Assembly (NCBI GenBank): GCA_029582165.1
Contig: CM055870.1
Span: 6,691,832-6,755,831, forward strand
DNA: 64,000 bases
Direction of reading: 5' to 3'
Source of the DNA: Portulaca oleracea
Lineage: Eukaryota > Streptophyta > Magnoliopsida > Caryophyllales > Portulacaceae
The notes under the pieces are model-generated. The model made no database searches. It saw only the letters and a list, made by a program, of their open reading frames with translations, and was not told the DNA's origin. Of the stretch, positions 46,687 through 59,000 are shown piece after piece. Each line of letters starts with the position of its first letter. Within the stretch, counting starts at the first letter, position 1. Both the position numbers and the translations under genes were made by a program.

Positions 46687-48985
46687 CAAAACATTACTTA
46701 CTCGCAGTCTCTCTTCCTTATCCAGGAGGGTCAGTTGTTACTGGTTTGGAGTAGTTATTACCTCCTTTTTTCCTATCTGTCGCCCAAATTTTTGTGCAAC
46801 AAATTTTGATTATTAATATTTTAATTTGTATAATGACTTATTATATAAAATTGATATTATTAGATTTACAATAAAAAATACTATTAATAAAAAGTATAAC
46901 ATTGCATTTTTTTTAATAGAAATTTATGTACATATACATGCATGTATCATAACTTATCTATATGATAGACAATGTACATCGGGTGAATTTTAAAATTTCT
47001 AATTCCAAAAGTATAATGTGGATTAACAGCGTATATATCCTTAAACTTGTAGTTCATACGAGTCAAGTGGATATTGACTAATAAGTATGTGCAGGGACCA
47101 CATCTCTCTTACTATTTTGGAGAGTATGGTGCGTTGGAGTGGGGCCCATTTTTGGACCATTGACATCCCCCATACCCTAAAGGCAAGAGGCTTTACAGAT
47201 CAAGATAGACCTGATGGATTGAACTATTATCCATGTTAAAAAAAGGGTTTTTGGCTCAAAATAATATGAAGTCGGATGTCATTGGTTGAAAATAATACAA
47301 ACTCACTTTTTGGCTGAAAATAATCCAAACTTTTAACCTATTTACTGGGACTAAACCGAAATCGATTTCCGACGCCAGAATTAAATTGCTCTTTTTTTTT
47401 ATTATCAACAACCTTGGTGTAAATATATCATATATACACATTAAACTTTATTTTGAGGGAAACTTTATTCCTCGTCTAAAGGAAATCCCAACAAGCAACA
47501 ACAAATATACCTGCCACAACCACCACAGAAACAATTTTTCCTTAAACTTTTAAAATGAAAAGAGTAAACTACAACAAAACTAATGTACTACAACACTTGG
47601 GATGTTGGATGTCCGGTGCTTTTTACAGTGAATCAGAATCACTGTCTTTCGGCTCTTTACTTTTTCTATTAAACAATGCATTTTCCAACTCTAAATTAAA
47701 CCAGTGATAGATAACATGTTAGGTCTAAAAGCAGATAGATTAATTAGTTCCAACAAATACTAAATAATTACTCACAAATTTAAATTAATACTCTAAGCTA
47801 ATACAGAAGAATATTCGACATTAAGCAGTTTTTATAGTTGAAACTCTCTTTTTAGGATCAATTAACTGATTGTGGCATATTACCAACCTAAAGCTATAGG
47901 TATAGCCGAATAGCCCACTACAATTTATTTATTTTTTTAAAAAAAAGTTGTTAAATTTCTTTTTAGGGATAAAAGAAATCCTTTTTAGGGAATTGATTAG
48001 TGCTAAAATAATTGTGAACATGCATGTTCTCAAAAGGTAATTCGATTGGCATACATGAATTGTGGCTTTTTATGTTTTGGATTATCATGCAGGTTCAAGG
48101 AGGAGAATCTGCTCGCAAATTTTACTTTTATTTATTTTTGTTATTTTGTAAATAACATGCATTAGTGATTGAGAATTTAAGCCCAGTTTCTCCAATAGTA
48201 GGCAGAAAAAGGTGGGAATAATAGTATATTTCTACATTAATTTAAAAAAAAGTAGGAATGGATAGATTGGAAATTTGAATGAATGATTTAGAACATGCAC
48301 GGTATTTGACTCAATAATTCAGCAGCACAAATTCTTTCATCCAATAGGAGTTTTACTACTTCCCCCTTTTTCCTTTTTTTCCCCGATAAATATGAGAGCA
48401 CTAGCAATGATGAGTATAAGTTATACTCAATAGATGAGGTGGAAACAGTATGGTCCACTAGGAGAATAATTAACTTGTTTAAAATAACATGCATGAGTTA
48501 AACTCTGCATATTAACTTGTTTTTCCAATAGTCATGAATGTGAGTTTGGTTAAAATAATTAAACAAAAGATGTAGGTTCCACATTTAAATATATACAATC
48601 GAAATTTAATAAAAAGGAAAAGTTTTTTAGAATCTCGTCTTCCTCCTCGCACGCCGAGCATGAGTTCGAAGTTATTTTTGTTGTCGACACTAGTCGTCAC
48701 CAATGCACTGCCTTTCTCATTCTCATCCATACCACATCAATGTCATGTCATTGTTAAACTTGCCACTGAAGTTATTAATTAGATACTTTTTTAAAAATCA
48801 TTTGACCAAATTATTGAAAAAAGAAATCTTCTTTATCTCATGGAGAAGAAAGACGAGAAAACCTAATATTCTTTATTCTTTCTTTAGTCAATGTGTGTCA
48901 TATTCTCGAGAATATATACATGTACTCTAAATATCAATCTCAAACATAAGGTTCATGCACCTTGGTAAATTTCAGTCAAAAAGCA

Positions 48986-48989
<4 letters not shown>
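46687..48989. other. Intergenic, no gene recognised
   Basis: AT-rich. Around 47230-47340 the word TTGGCTGAAAATAATAC is partly repeated. No coding or element ends supported. Confidence 0.35.

Positions 48990-49037
<48 letters not shown>
48990..49037. repeat. (TA)n microsatellite
   Basis: About 23 uninterrupted TA units, immediately next to a truncated hAT-like end. Confidence 0.95.
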
Positions 49038-49039
<2 letters not shown>

Positions 49040-49113
49040 TGGGGTGGGGATTTTTCTCTAAAGCGGGGCGGAGCCCCAGTGGGTTCGGGGAATCCCCACC
49101 CCGTTGTCATCCC
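49038..49113. mobile_element. Truncated hAT-like end rich in GGGG/CCCC
   Basis: GGGGTGGGGATTTT, GGGGCGGAGCCCC and GGGGAATCCCCACCCCGTTG end with TCATCCCTA; inverted, the terminus TAGGGATGACAACGGGG fits the same TAGGGCTGACAA-type end used by other elements here. The other end is missing, probably lost into the TA repeat. Confidence 0.55.
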
Positions 49114-49323
49114 TAAAGAATACTAAACTCCATGCATATACACTACTAACCTTATTTTATAATAATCAATTTTAAGATGAAAATTTATAATTTATTTGGC
49201 AAGCATTTATTTAATAAATTAATGCGAATTAAATTTGAATGTTTGTTTGTCTATTTGTAGGCCCAACATAATATAAATTAGTGATACAGTAGGTCAAGCT
49301 TGAAATTGTTGTTACATAATTTA

Positions 49324-49568
49324 GGCTTTGTTTTTTAATATAGTTCGTGCAGTATAATAATGGTGCGGTGCAGTGAAATTTGAAAACGTGTGGTAAGAGT
49401 TGTGGTATGTGGGATATGTGATATGTGAGGAGAAAGAATGTGAAAAATAGAGGGAAAAAGTGATGAGATATCGGTAATGATTGTAATGTGGTAAAAGTGT
49501 AGTAGAAATTAAAGAGTATAGTGCGGTGTGATACCGCACCGCAACCTACCACACAAGAGAGTGAAGCC
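49324..49568. mobile_element. CCRCAA-family MITE, copy 6
   Basis: GGCTTTGTTTTTTAATATAG and inverted GGCTTCACTCTCTTGTGTGG ends with GCGGTGTGATACCGCACCGC near the right end; flanked TTA and TAA. Confidence 0.65.
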
Positions 49569-50079
49569 TAAATAGCCATCATATAATAATATATCTAATG
49601 TGAATTGGTATCACACCAAATCTGTCATTTTAAGGAATAGAGACAACCAATGGTTATAACACAGTACAATTGACATGACATACAAGCAACCAATGGCCTA
49701 AATATGCATGCATCTAACTTGAAACATCCTAGTACTATAAGGTGGAATTTATGGACTTGATTCGAAGGAACACATTTTATTTTATTTTATTTTTCAGGTG
49801 ACTTAAAAAGGAAGGTGTATATACAAAGCTTGAGCAACAAAACAAATGCAACAGAACAGATAACATAACTTCATGGCTCCTACGGTGACCAACCATCAAT
49901 TATTTACAATCTGCGCCAAAATCTTTGAAAAACAAGGCCAACAATTTTGCTACAGAAACCACTTAAAATAAACCACTCGTAGCAAACTCGTTAACATTCA
50001 GACCCATATTACAAACCACTGGCTGGCAGCCTAGCTTGGGATTCCGCATGATGCTTTCCTCCTTGAACGAGATAGATGA

Positions 50080-53000
50080 TCACATATTTAATGGGGGACT
50101 CGCCTGATGACAAGTAAAAAAACACGCACGTAAATCGTTTTAACATACATACTGCTAAGAAAGAAAACCGAAGATCACTTCTAAGGCAAACATAATGTCT
50201 GCATTAGGAAATGTTGAGCTGGTGAAATTTGATCTAACCCGAATACCCGAACTTGTCTAGCCCAAGAAAAAGCTGGGTCTGGTGATATATTTTTCGACCG
50301 AATTGGCCAAAAAAATATTTCCCATATTTCTATTGTCTGAACCCAATTATGCCTTCGATCTGGTCTGACCCATAAAAATTGGATAATGGTCTCTAGTTTT
50401 TCGTCCGAATTTAGACATTGACTGATTTGACCGACCTGAATTTGACCAGGAGCCGAGTTTTTTCCATGCAAAGCATATTCTCTAGTTTCCTAGATTGGAA
50501 CGAGTTTACTACCCATAATGGTCTTTAGATGTTATCAAGATAACAATGAATAATCAAATGAGTTCACCAGACGTAAAGTTCTTAGTTTGATGATGATAGT
50601 TAGATAACAATGAAAATTCATTATGTCTGCATCTTTTCCTAACTGGCTTATGGACCAATCAGAAGTATTGAAGAAACTTTGGACAGCAGACCAGGAAATG
50701 TGCATTCAGCGTGGAGAGCATGTAATCAAATATTCAATTCAGCCACCTTTTCCACAACATGGGGGTGCTGGAGATTAGTGAGGGTCCATAATCACCATTA
50801 TTGCCATCGGCAACACATGTACATGTAGCTATCAACCCTATCAGGAGAGTACTTTAACATGGAAAGTCATTTTCTTAAACTATTTGATTACTTAAACAAC
50901 AAAATTTCCACCGAAAAATGTTTGTCATACTTGGTCATTGTCATGCCCGAGTACCCTCGAAAATTCTAAGCACCCGATACAGGTGTCAGTGTTTTTCGGC
51001 AATTTTCTAAAAATAGGTGTGTTTTTGCCTAAAATGAAGGCTTGAATGCTACCATGATAGAGTGTCAGGTGCATAGTAGGGACACTAGTGTTGAAATAAG
51101 ATGCAAAGCAACATTTGACATCCATTGGGAATCACACCACTTGTGGGCCCGAGAGGTGGAAATGTATGCAGTATTATTGCTCTTGAGTTTTGACCAAATG
51201 TAAATGAAGCTTAAGGAAAGAAGTGATAGTTACCTTGAACAGGAGATCATATGCAATGTGTTCCCAGGGCAAAGATATAGACATTAAGCAGCACTTCAGT
51301 GGCAACATTTCATCGTCTACGTTTCTTGAAGCTGCTGCGTAAGCCTGTTTTGCGGCTACGGAAGCAGCAGATGCAGCTTTTCGAACGATTGTGGCAAAAC
51401 CTATTCCCTTGCTGGATGTAACGGGAGAAAAAGGTCCAGACAGATGCTGGCTTTGGTCTGAAAAAAAATCAATTTCAGCGAATAAGTCTAACAATGCAAG
51501 GGAAACTGCAAGATTGCAAAACAAGCTGCACATGCATCTGGAGAAATGAAACATCTATTTGATTCTGGGCAATTATTTTCTTTTGTTTCCATGCCCATAG
51601 TCTATGTCATATGTGAATATCAAATACAGTCCAAACTGTATCGATCAATGAGAGTGCGATAATACAAAAATGTGCAGCATCAGTCAGAAAGAAGTCAAAC
51701 AACAGTTGTGCATGCGGTGCGTGAGAAAGAAGAGAGAAGGAACTCGTGCAGTTTGACAGATACTAGCCACATTGGGAAGAAAACATACACGCTCAGTCGC
51801 TCACTATATTTCATAGTAGATAAATAGTAAAAAGCAAGTAAATAGATTTCAAGGTACCTTCAACACCAGAAACAGCTACTTCAACTTCCCCACGCCCTCC
51901 AGGACCTTTCATGTACAGTTTGTCTGTTTTACCTGACGAATGACTGAAAGAAAGCAGGCTCCCTAAGCGGTATCTCCCAGCTGCAAAAAGGCCAAATACA
52001 GAATGAAGAAAATCGCTACAGAGGAAAAAAGCAGGGTCAATCAGATGAAAAGTGGAGAGTATACATCAGAATAGTGTCTTTTCTCTCCAATTAGCAGACT
52101 ACTAACCAGAATTCATTTCACAACTGGAAAAGATGGATTTTTGTATTAGCAAATTATTAGATGACACCAAAAAGCTTGCGTTCTGTAATCAAGTTCCAAA
52201 CCGAACCACCCAAGTAACAAAAGTACAAAACCCCATTCCATTCCATTGCAATTTTGCCGAAAGAGGCCCCTAGACTTCCCTCTGCAATATTTTCTATGAT
52301 AGTAAAGACAGACACTAGAGCTTTGCAACTTCAAACTATAAATTCTACATAAGGCACTTTGCTGAAAGGGTTTAGAAATTTCTGAAAGGGTTCTTTACCT
52401 AACTCTTATACTAAAACACCATGAGACACTTTGCTGATAATCCTGCTGAATGACGATGATATCCCAAATTCTACATAAGGCCAATTCCTCCAAACTATAA
52501 ATGCTTTGTGGTCTCCTTAATAGATTACTCCAGGCTACAATATTGTTCTCCTCACTTCCTAAACCCCCCCCCCCCCCCACCCCCCCAAACAAAAGCTAGA
52601 TAAATGATTGGAGTTACATGAGTCAAATACTGTAGTTACTAAGATTTTGATTTTAATTTCGGAATTGCTACCCAGGAGGGCACTGGGCAATATAAAATCT
52701 GAATTTTAATGATGTTTTTTCACATATTAATTTACTCTTTTTTTTTTTACTTATTAGGAATTGAACTAGATAAAGGACAAAAGAATCTGGGCTTCACTTT
52801 AAGACCTTACTTGTACAAGTCCAAGATACAAAACCGAGCTCAAGCAATTTGCTACAATTCCAAATTGATTGTCACTGATTTTCTTTTCAGATAATGAATA
52901 TAAAATTCCAGGGTTTTACATTCTATCCCCTTAAGAAAAGCATCTCACACTCATGGATTTTTTGAGTTTGTAAGCCTAAACCCTAAACATAAAGGAACTA

Positions 53001-56000
53001 ATTGCTTAGTGACAAAAATATTCCTTTTGCTCCATAATGCAATCTTTTAAACAGAGCCTCCTCTCACATTTATACATATTGGACGATTCACAGGATGATG
53101 GTGTTGTTTGAATAGTAAGGGAGTGACAGAAAGTCCTGCCCATCACCATGTCTATATTCACAACAAGTTTACAAGCTCTGGAAATTACCATCATAAGCTT
53201 CACGAACCATTTGATAGCTAACAAATCCAGAAAAAATAGTGACCTGCAGCAATAACACACACTCCATGTTATAAATTCAGGAGCCACAAACAATGATCGT
53301 TTATAAAGCAACCATACCTGAATATTGAATTTGTACAGGATACACAAGATAACGGACTGAATGACTGATTAACTGCAAAACATTTTTCCATTCAGAGGGG
53401 CCGATAAAAATTCCGTTATGTTGTTGGGAATGCATTCAAGATGCCACTGATCTCCTTACACTATTGGTCACATCACCCTTCAACAAAGGTCTCAGCCAAA
53501 AATAAGTCACTCCTCAACAGTGTATATGTTCTATTGCCTAAATTCTGCTAGGAAAGTATGAAACCAGCTTCAAGCAATTAGACCATAGAGGTGAATAGCT
53601 ACTTGCTCAACATTACAGGGGGGCAGATAGGAGTGGACAAGACACTGTCAAATGATAGTATGTCTAAACCATTGAAAAGTGATACATGCAATGACTTATG
53701 CACCTATGTACAGTTGCTGCCAGAGATTAAATAAAAGGTTATTTCAGCAACAACCCCATAATGTAAGACCCAATCCATCCATCAGTCAAGTCGGGTCAGG
53801 TTTCCTGTTTGATACTAGGTGTACAATTCTTAGGTAAAAAAGAATGTGCCAGAACACATTAGATGAACGATGTTACTATAAGGATCTCACATTTAGGACA
53901 TATTGATTGCCCCCCCCCCCCCCTCCGCTTTATTGCATCTGCCCAGAACATATAATTGACGCATGAGCTTGATTATGTACCAAGCATGCAGCCTGCTTTA
54001 CATGAAGAAATATCAAGCACGTACAAATTCTTAAAGAAGGTATGCACCAAACCTTGGCTTTACTTTTCTTTCCAGAATCTCTCTCAGTCTGCCTTGAGTT
54101 GTCATCAGAAGAACCTTGCTCAGACTTTTCACCAGGAAATGCAGCCCCATCATGTGCATTAAGGACAACACAATAGCAATGATCTGTATCAGACAGGACC
54201 TGCAGTAGGGCAAAGAAGGAATCAACATTAATTACAACTGAAGAAGAAACTGTGCCCAGTAACTAGCCTTAAGCCCCTAATTGCTCAGCAAAAAGGTGAG
54301 ACAAGAGAATGTTGATATCATTTCACAAACATCACTGCTGAAAGGTATGTCAAATTAGTGAACTGAAGGGATGCTGGTTAACCTAAACTCACTATTTGCA
54401 AAGATCTAGTACAATACAGGTCAATGGTCCAAATTGTAATATCACTGTCTCAAAAGTGGAATCAAAGTCATCAATTTCAAAGCATATATATGGAGAAGCA
54501 GGAACAGTTGATGTCATTTCACAAACATTACTACTGAAAAGTACATCAAATTAGTGAACTGAAGGAATACTAACTAACCTAAACTCACTTATTGCAAACA
54601 TTTAACAGAATACAGGTCAATGGTCTAAATTGTATTACCACTGTATCAAAGGTGGAATCAAAGTCATCAATGGCAAAGCATATATCTGGATAAGCAGGCA
54701 CAGTTTCTGCTTCCTGAAATAGACAAAATCAGGAAACCAATGAGCCACAATGAGACTTTAGCAAGCAATGTATTTTACATTAGGATTTACAGTACACCTG
54801 CCTTTCTAGCATCCACGTGGAAATTGACTCGGCTAGGAGATGCATAAACTGTCTTCACAACCTGAGAACAAATGTCAAGAAAATTAAAACTTTATTTAGA
54901 AAACAGAAGAAATAAAAGAAAGGAGGAGAAGTGTTAAGGTAGAAAATGGTGCAGTAAAACATTACACAGGGCCAGATAAAATTGGGTTAGCTGAACACAC
55001 ACCTTGTATATAGGAGTCAACTCTGTATCTTCCCCTGGTCGATGATTTCTTAGAACCTGATTGCTAGAGGAGGAGAAATTCTCAGAGTAATGAACAAGTG
55101 ATATTCTTACAGGTGTAAAGAATTAAAATGTATGTTCATTCATCCATATAACCTAGACTCACTATGCATAAGTGCATAACCTAGAGAGCGCAAAGAACCA
55201 TATTTTAACCAAAGAAAAGCATTTAAAGCAATTATGGTTACACAATAATGGAAAACCCTAAACTTAGATTGGACACTAATAAATTATATAATCCAGATGT
55301 AAAAAAAATACAAGTCAGGAATCAGATCACATACTAGGTCATATGCAAAAAAGTGACGGGGAAACATTTATGAGGAAGTGGGCTAAAGAGGTCACTCAAT
55401 TGTTCAATAACTTAGAGGACGAGACCAGGTAGCTAGGCACATGTTTGACCACTCCTTGTGCTGGAAAAAAAAAAAAAAAGTTCGTTCAAATCTCATTCTT
55501 AAAAGAGTTTGCTGATTGAATATGTAGACAAGGAAGGCCCACACAAATTGTATAGTTGAACTAGTCATAGCTACACTACAAGGCTTTAGACCAAAATACA
55601 AAAGAAAGCGCATATAACTGAGACTTTCAAAACAGATCTAAGCTAATATAACATGGGAAAGAACCTCCTCAACAAAACACCCCCAATATAATAGCATTTA
55701 AGGATGCCAGGGATTAAAAAAGAGGGGTCTAAACCATGAAGCATCAAACTACGCTCTCATCAACAAAACACCCCCATTACAATAGAGCACAAGCCTACCA
55801 GGGCGTTTCAATGGGAAAAGAAAAATCCAAATCATGAAGCATCCATCTACCCTCTGAAAAGCACTCACGAGAGTGAACAGCATTTCTTTATTTCCCAAAG
55901 ACATACCACCATCAGGATATGTAAAGCACCCCTTTTTAACCCAAAAAAGAGATGGATGCAATGATTAACAGTAAAAGTCAATGTTTGATCAAGTACATGA

Positions 56001-59000
56001 TGGCACGAAATTAAAAATAAAACAACAGAGGAACAATGTAGACTGAGAAGAAGAATACCTGCAAATAGCTACAGTGACAGTAAATGAAGTATGAGCAATC
56101 ATATTCAAATAAAATGACCGCCGCCAATCCACCTCCATCAACTTGTCACCAACCATATTGTCTAGCTGAGGAAAGAAATATCCGAAGTTCAAGTGGATTA
56201 CAGATAAACATACACACTATCTCAACCCAATTCCTACTTCATTTTGCCTATTTCACTAGCTGAATTTTTTATATAGGAAGAGCATCCTATATGACGAATG
56301 TCATCAGCTAAAGCTAGACCTAACCAAATCTCAGAGAGACAAACATATTCAAGAGGGTCAAATTGAATCAAATTAACAAACTTAACCATAGTCCTGAGGA
56401 GATATAAATAAACATGCCAGGTCTTAGGCTAGACCCCTTCCACAGAACAAATGCAAAGTTGCCTAAGGTAAGAGAAGAAGCCAAAAAGTCCACTACAACA
56501 TGATTAGACAACAAACGTTTGCATCACTAAATGTACATGAGAAAGAATCCCATGTTAAGAAAGTTATTTTGTCAAAGGCTATACACAGAAGCCTATACAT
56601 TTGGCTCAACCATGGCAGCCCCCATCCAAGCAATAGGTCATAAAGCTGATTGATTCAATATTTTAAGATACTCCGACATCTTACTTCAAATTTGCCAAAA
56701 AAAAAAAGGGACATTCCAAGACAGCAACACAATGAGGACACAAACATGGCAAGAATAGTAAGGATGAAGATTGCAAGAACGATGAGGACAAGAATGAAAA
56801 GTACAAATACAAAAACGAGAGGACAAAGACATGGAGATGTTAAATCTCGTTTTCACCACTTTTACCTCCGATTTTGTTGTCATATCAAACTTAACCAACT
56901 ACTGTAAGTTTGATTGTAATTTTTACCCATCTTTGCTAATTGTGACCAATTTGCTTTATTGTCTCATTTCTAGGCGAATTTGACATAACTTTTATAAAGT
57001 TTATGGATGCCGGTTGCAAATGATGGTGGCAATGGAGAGAAAAGAGTGGAAATGCGGAGCAAAAAAGGCCCAAGGAAGTCCGCACAAGTAGTTGCGCAAG
57101 CTGGAACAACCTAGCGCTGAATAAAGGGATTTTCCAGCCCCACACTGGTGCTTGTGCGGGTCAGCACTGGATGTGTGCCAAATTTCCCGAGCAAGAGAGA
57201 AGTCTGCAGTGGCACACAAGTAACTGTGCAAGTGAGCACAACCACGCTAGATTCCTGCACAGGTAGTTGTGTCAGCCAGCACAGCTGTGCCAGATGGGCA
57301 TATGAATTTTGAGGATTTCCAGTCCTGCACAGCCGTGTGGGACACTGCAGTCACACTTTTGAGCGCTTAATGAAGAGAAAAACACAGTTTTTGATGTAGT
57401 TTTATCTAGCCTTCATCTATGTTTTAGCACTACTTTTCTCCTCAATACTCTAGCATTTAGACTAAGTTTCTTAGATTAAAGATCAAGGATTATTGCAATT
57501 AATCTCCATCTAATTCAAGTTGTTGGTACTTATATTTCTCTCCTTTCTTTTTATTTATTTTGTTCTTGCTTTGTTAGTCGCTTAGTTCAATTCGTTGTCA
57601 TTAATCTCATGAATGAGTGGCTAAATTTCGAACTTAGGTTAGGGATTTGCCACTAGCATGCTTGATTGATCGTAATAATGCTTCTTGTACTATTCTAGCA
57701 TTCATTCATCAAAGTTCTATCAATTTATCAATGTCAAATTTGATGAGAGGCTTGAGAGTGTCTCATCTTTGTGCAATTGTAGGTTATCTTAGAGAGAAGC
57801 ATAGGCCTAGTATAACTTGTTAGATGATTTCGGCTTGAGTATGAAAATAATGTAGGTCGGAATTAAGGGGAAAATCGATAATCTTGTAAGTCCTTTGTTT
57901 TAATTGTGTGAGAAAAAAGTAAATCATTCGAGCTAGCTTAATGACTTTCAAGAGAAGGCTTAGATGGTCTAAATTGAATCAATTCCTTAGTTCATAGTCC
58001 TTGTGAATAGAAAAGAAGTGTTACTTGAGAGTGATACCATGTTGGTTAGGCGAATCCCTATCTAAGGTTTGTTTATCTAAATTGTTTTTGTGATTATTTA
58101 CATTCTTGACCATCAACGAGCAACCTGCTTAGCTTGAAAGGACATAGACCTTCGGCTGTGTGCGAGACCTAGCTCCCTATAGATATGACAACCTTTGATG
58201 GTCAAGAATGCAAATAATCACGCAAACAATTTAGATAAAACAAACCTTGGGCAAGGATTCGCCTAACAAACATCCCATCAATCTCAAACAACAATTCTTT
58301 TCTATTCACGAACACTACGAACAAGGAAATTGATTCAATTCAGATCACCTAAGCCTTCTCTTGAAGGTCATTAAGCTAAATTGAGTGTATTAATTGTTGC
58401 TCGCACACAATTAAAACAAAGGAATTCAAAGATTATTGATTTTTCCCTTAATTCCAACATAGATTCTTTTCATACCTAAGCCAAAATCATCTAACAAGTT
58501 ATGCTAGGCCTAAGTTTCTCCTCTCTAACAGAACCTACACCATAATTGCACACAAATGGGACTCTCTCAAGCCCCGCATCAATTTCGATAATCTTGTAAT
58601 TACTTTGTTTTAATTGTGTGAGAACAACTTAATTCACTCAATTTATCAATTAACACATTCGAGTTACCCTAATGAGTAATGACCTTCGAGAGAAGGCTTA
58701 GGTGGTCTCAATCAAATTGTAGCGCTGGCAAAAATTCGGGTTCGAGTAAAGTCGGGTCGGACAAATTCGGACAATGTCAAAATTCGGACAAGGAATTCAT
58801 GTCCGGACCCCGGTTTTATTTCGGGTTGAGCCGGGTCGGACAATTCGAACGAAGCAAAAATCGGGTTCGAACAATAGAAAAAGAAAAATTTTATGTCCGA
58901 ATATTCGGTCAATATCAAATTTCAGACGAAAAATCTATGTCTAGACCCGGTTTTTCCGGGTCAGACAATTCAGGTCGGACGAAATTTTGCCAGCGCTATC

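Noticed and set aside
54430..54510. Second copy of exon 7 as a real coding exon
   Set aside because: Its donor GT is lost and the acceptor side is changed; including it would repeat a domain block not duplicated in the family.
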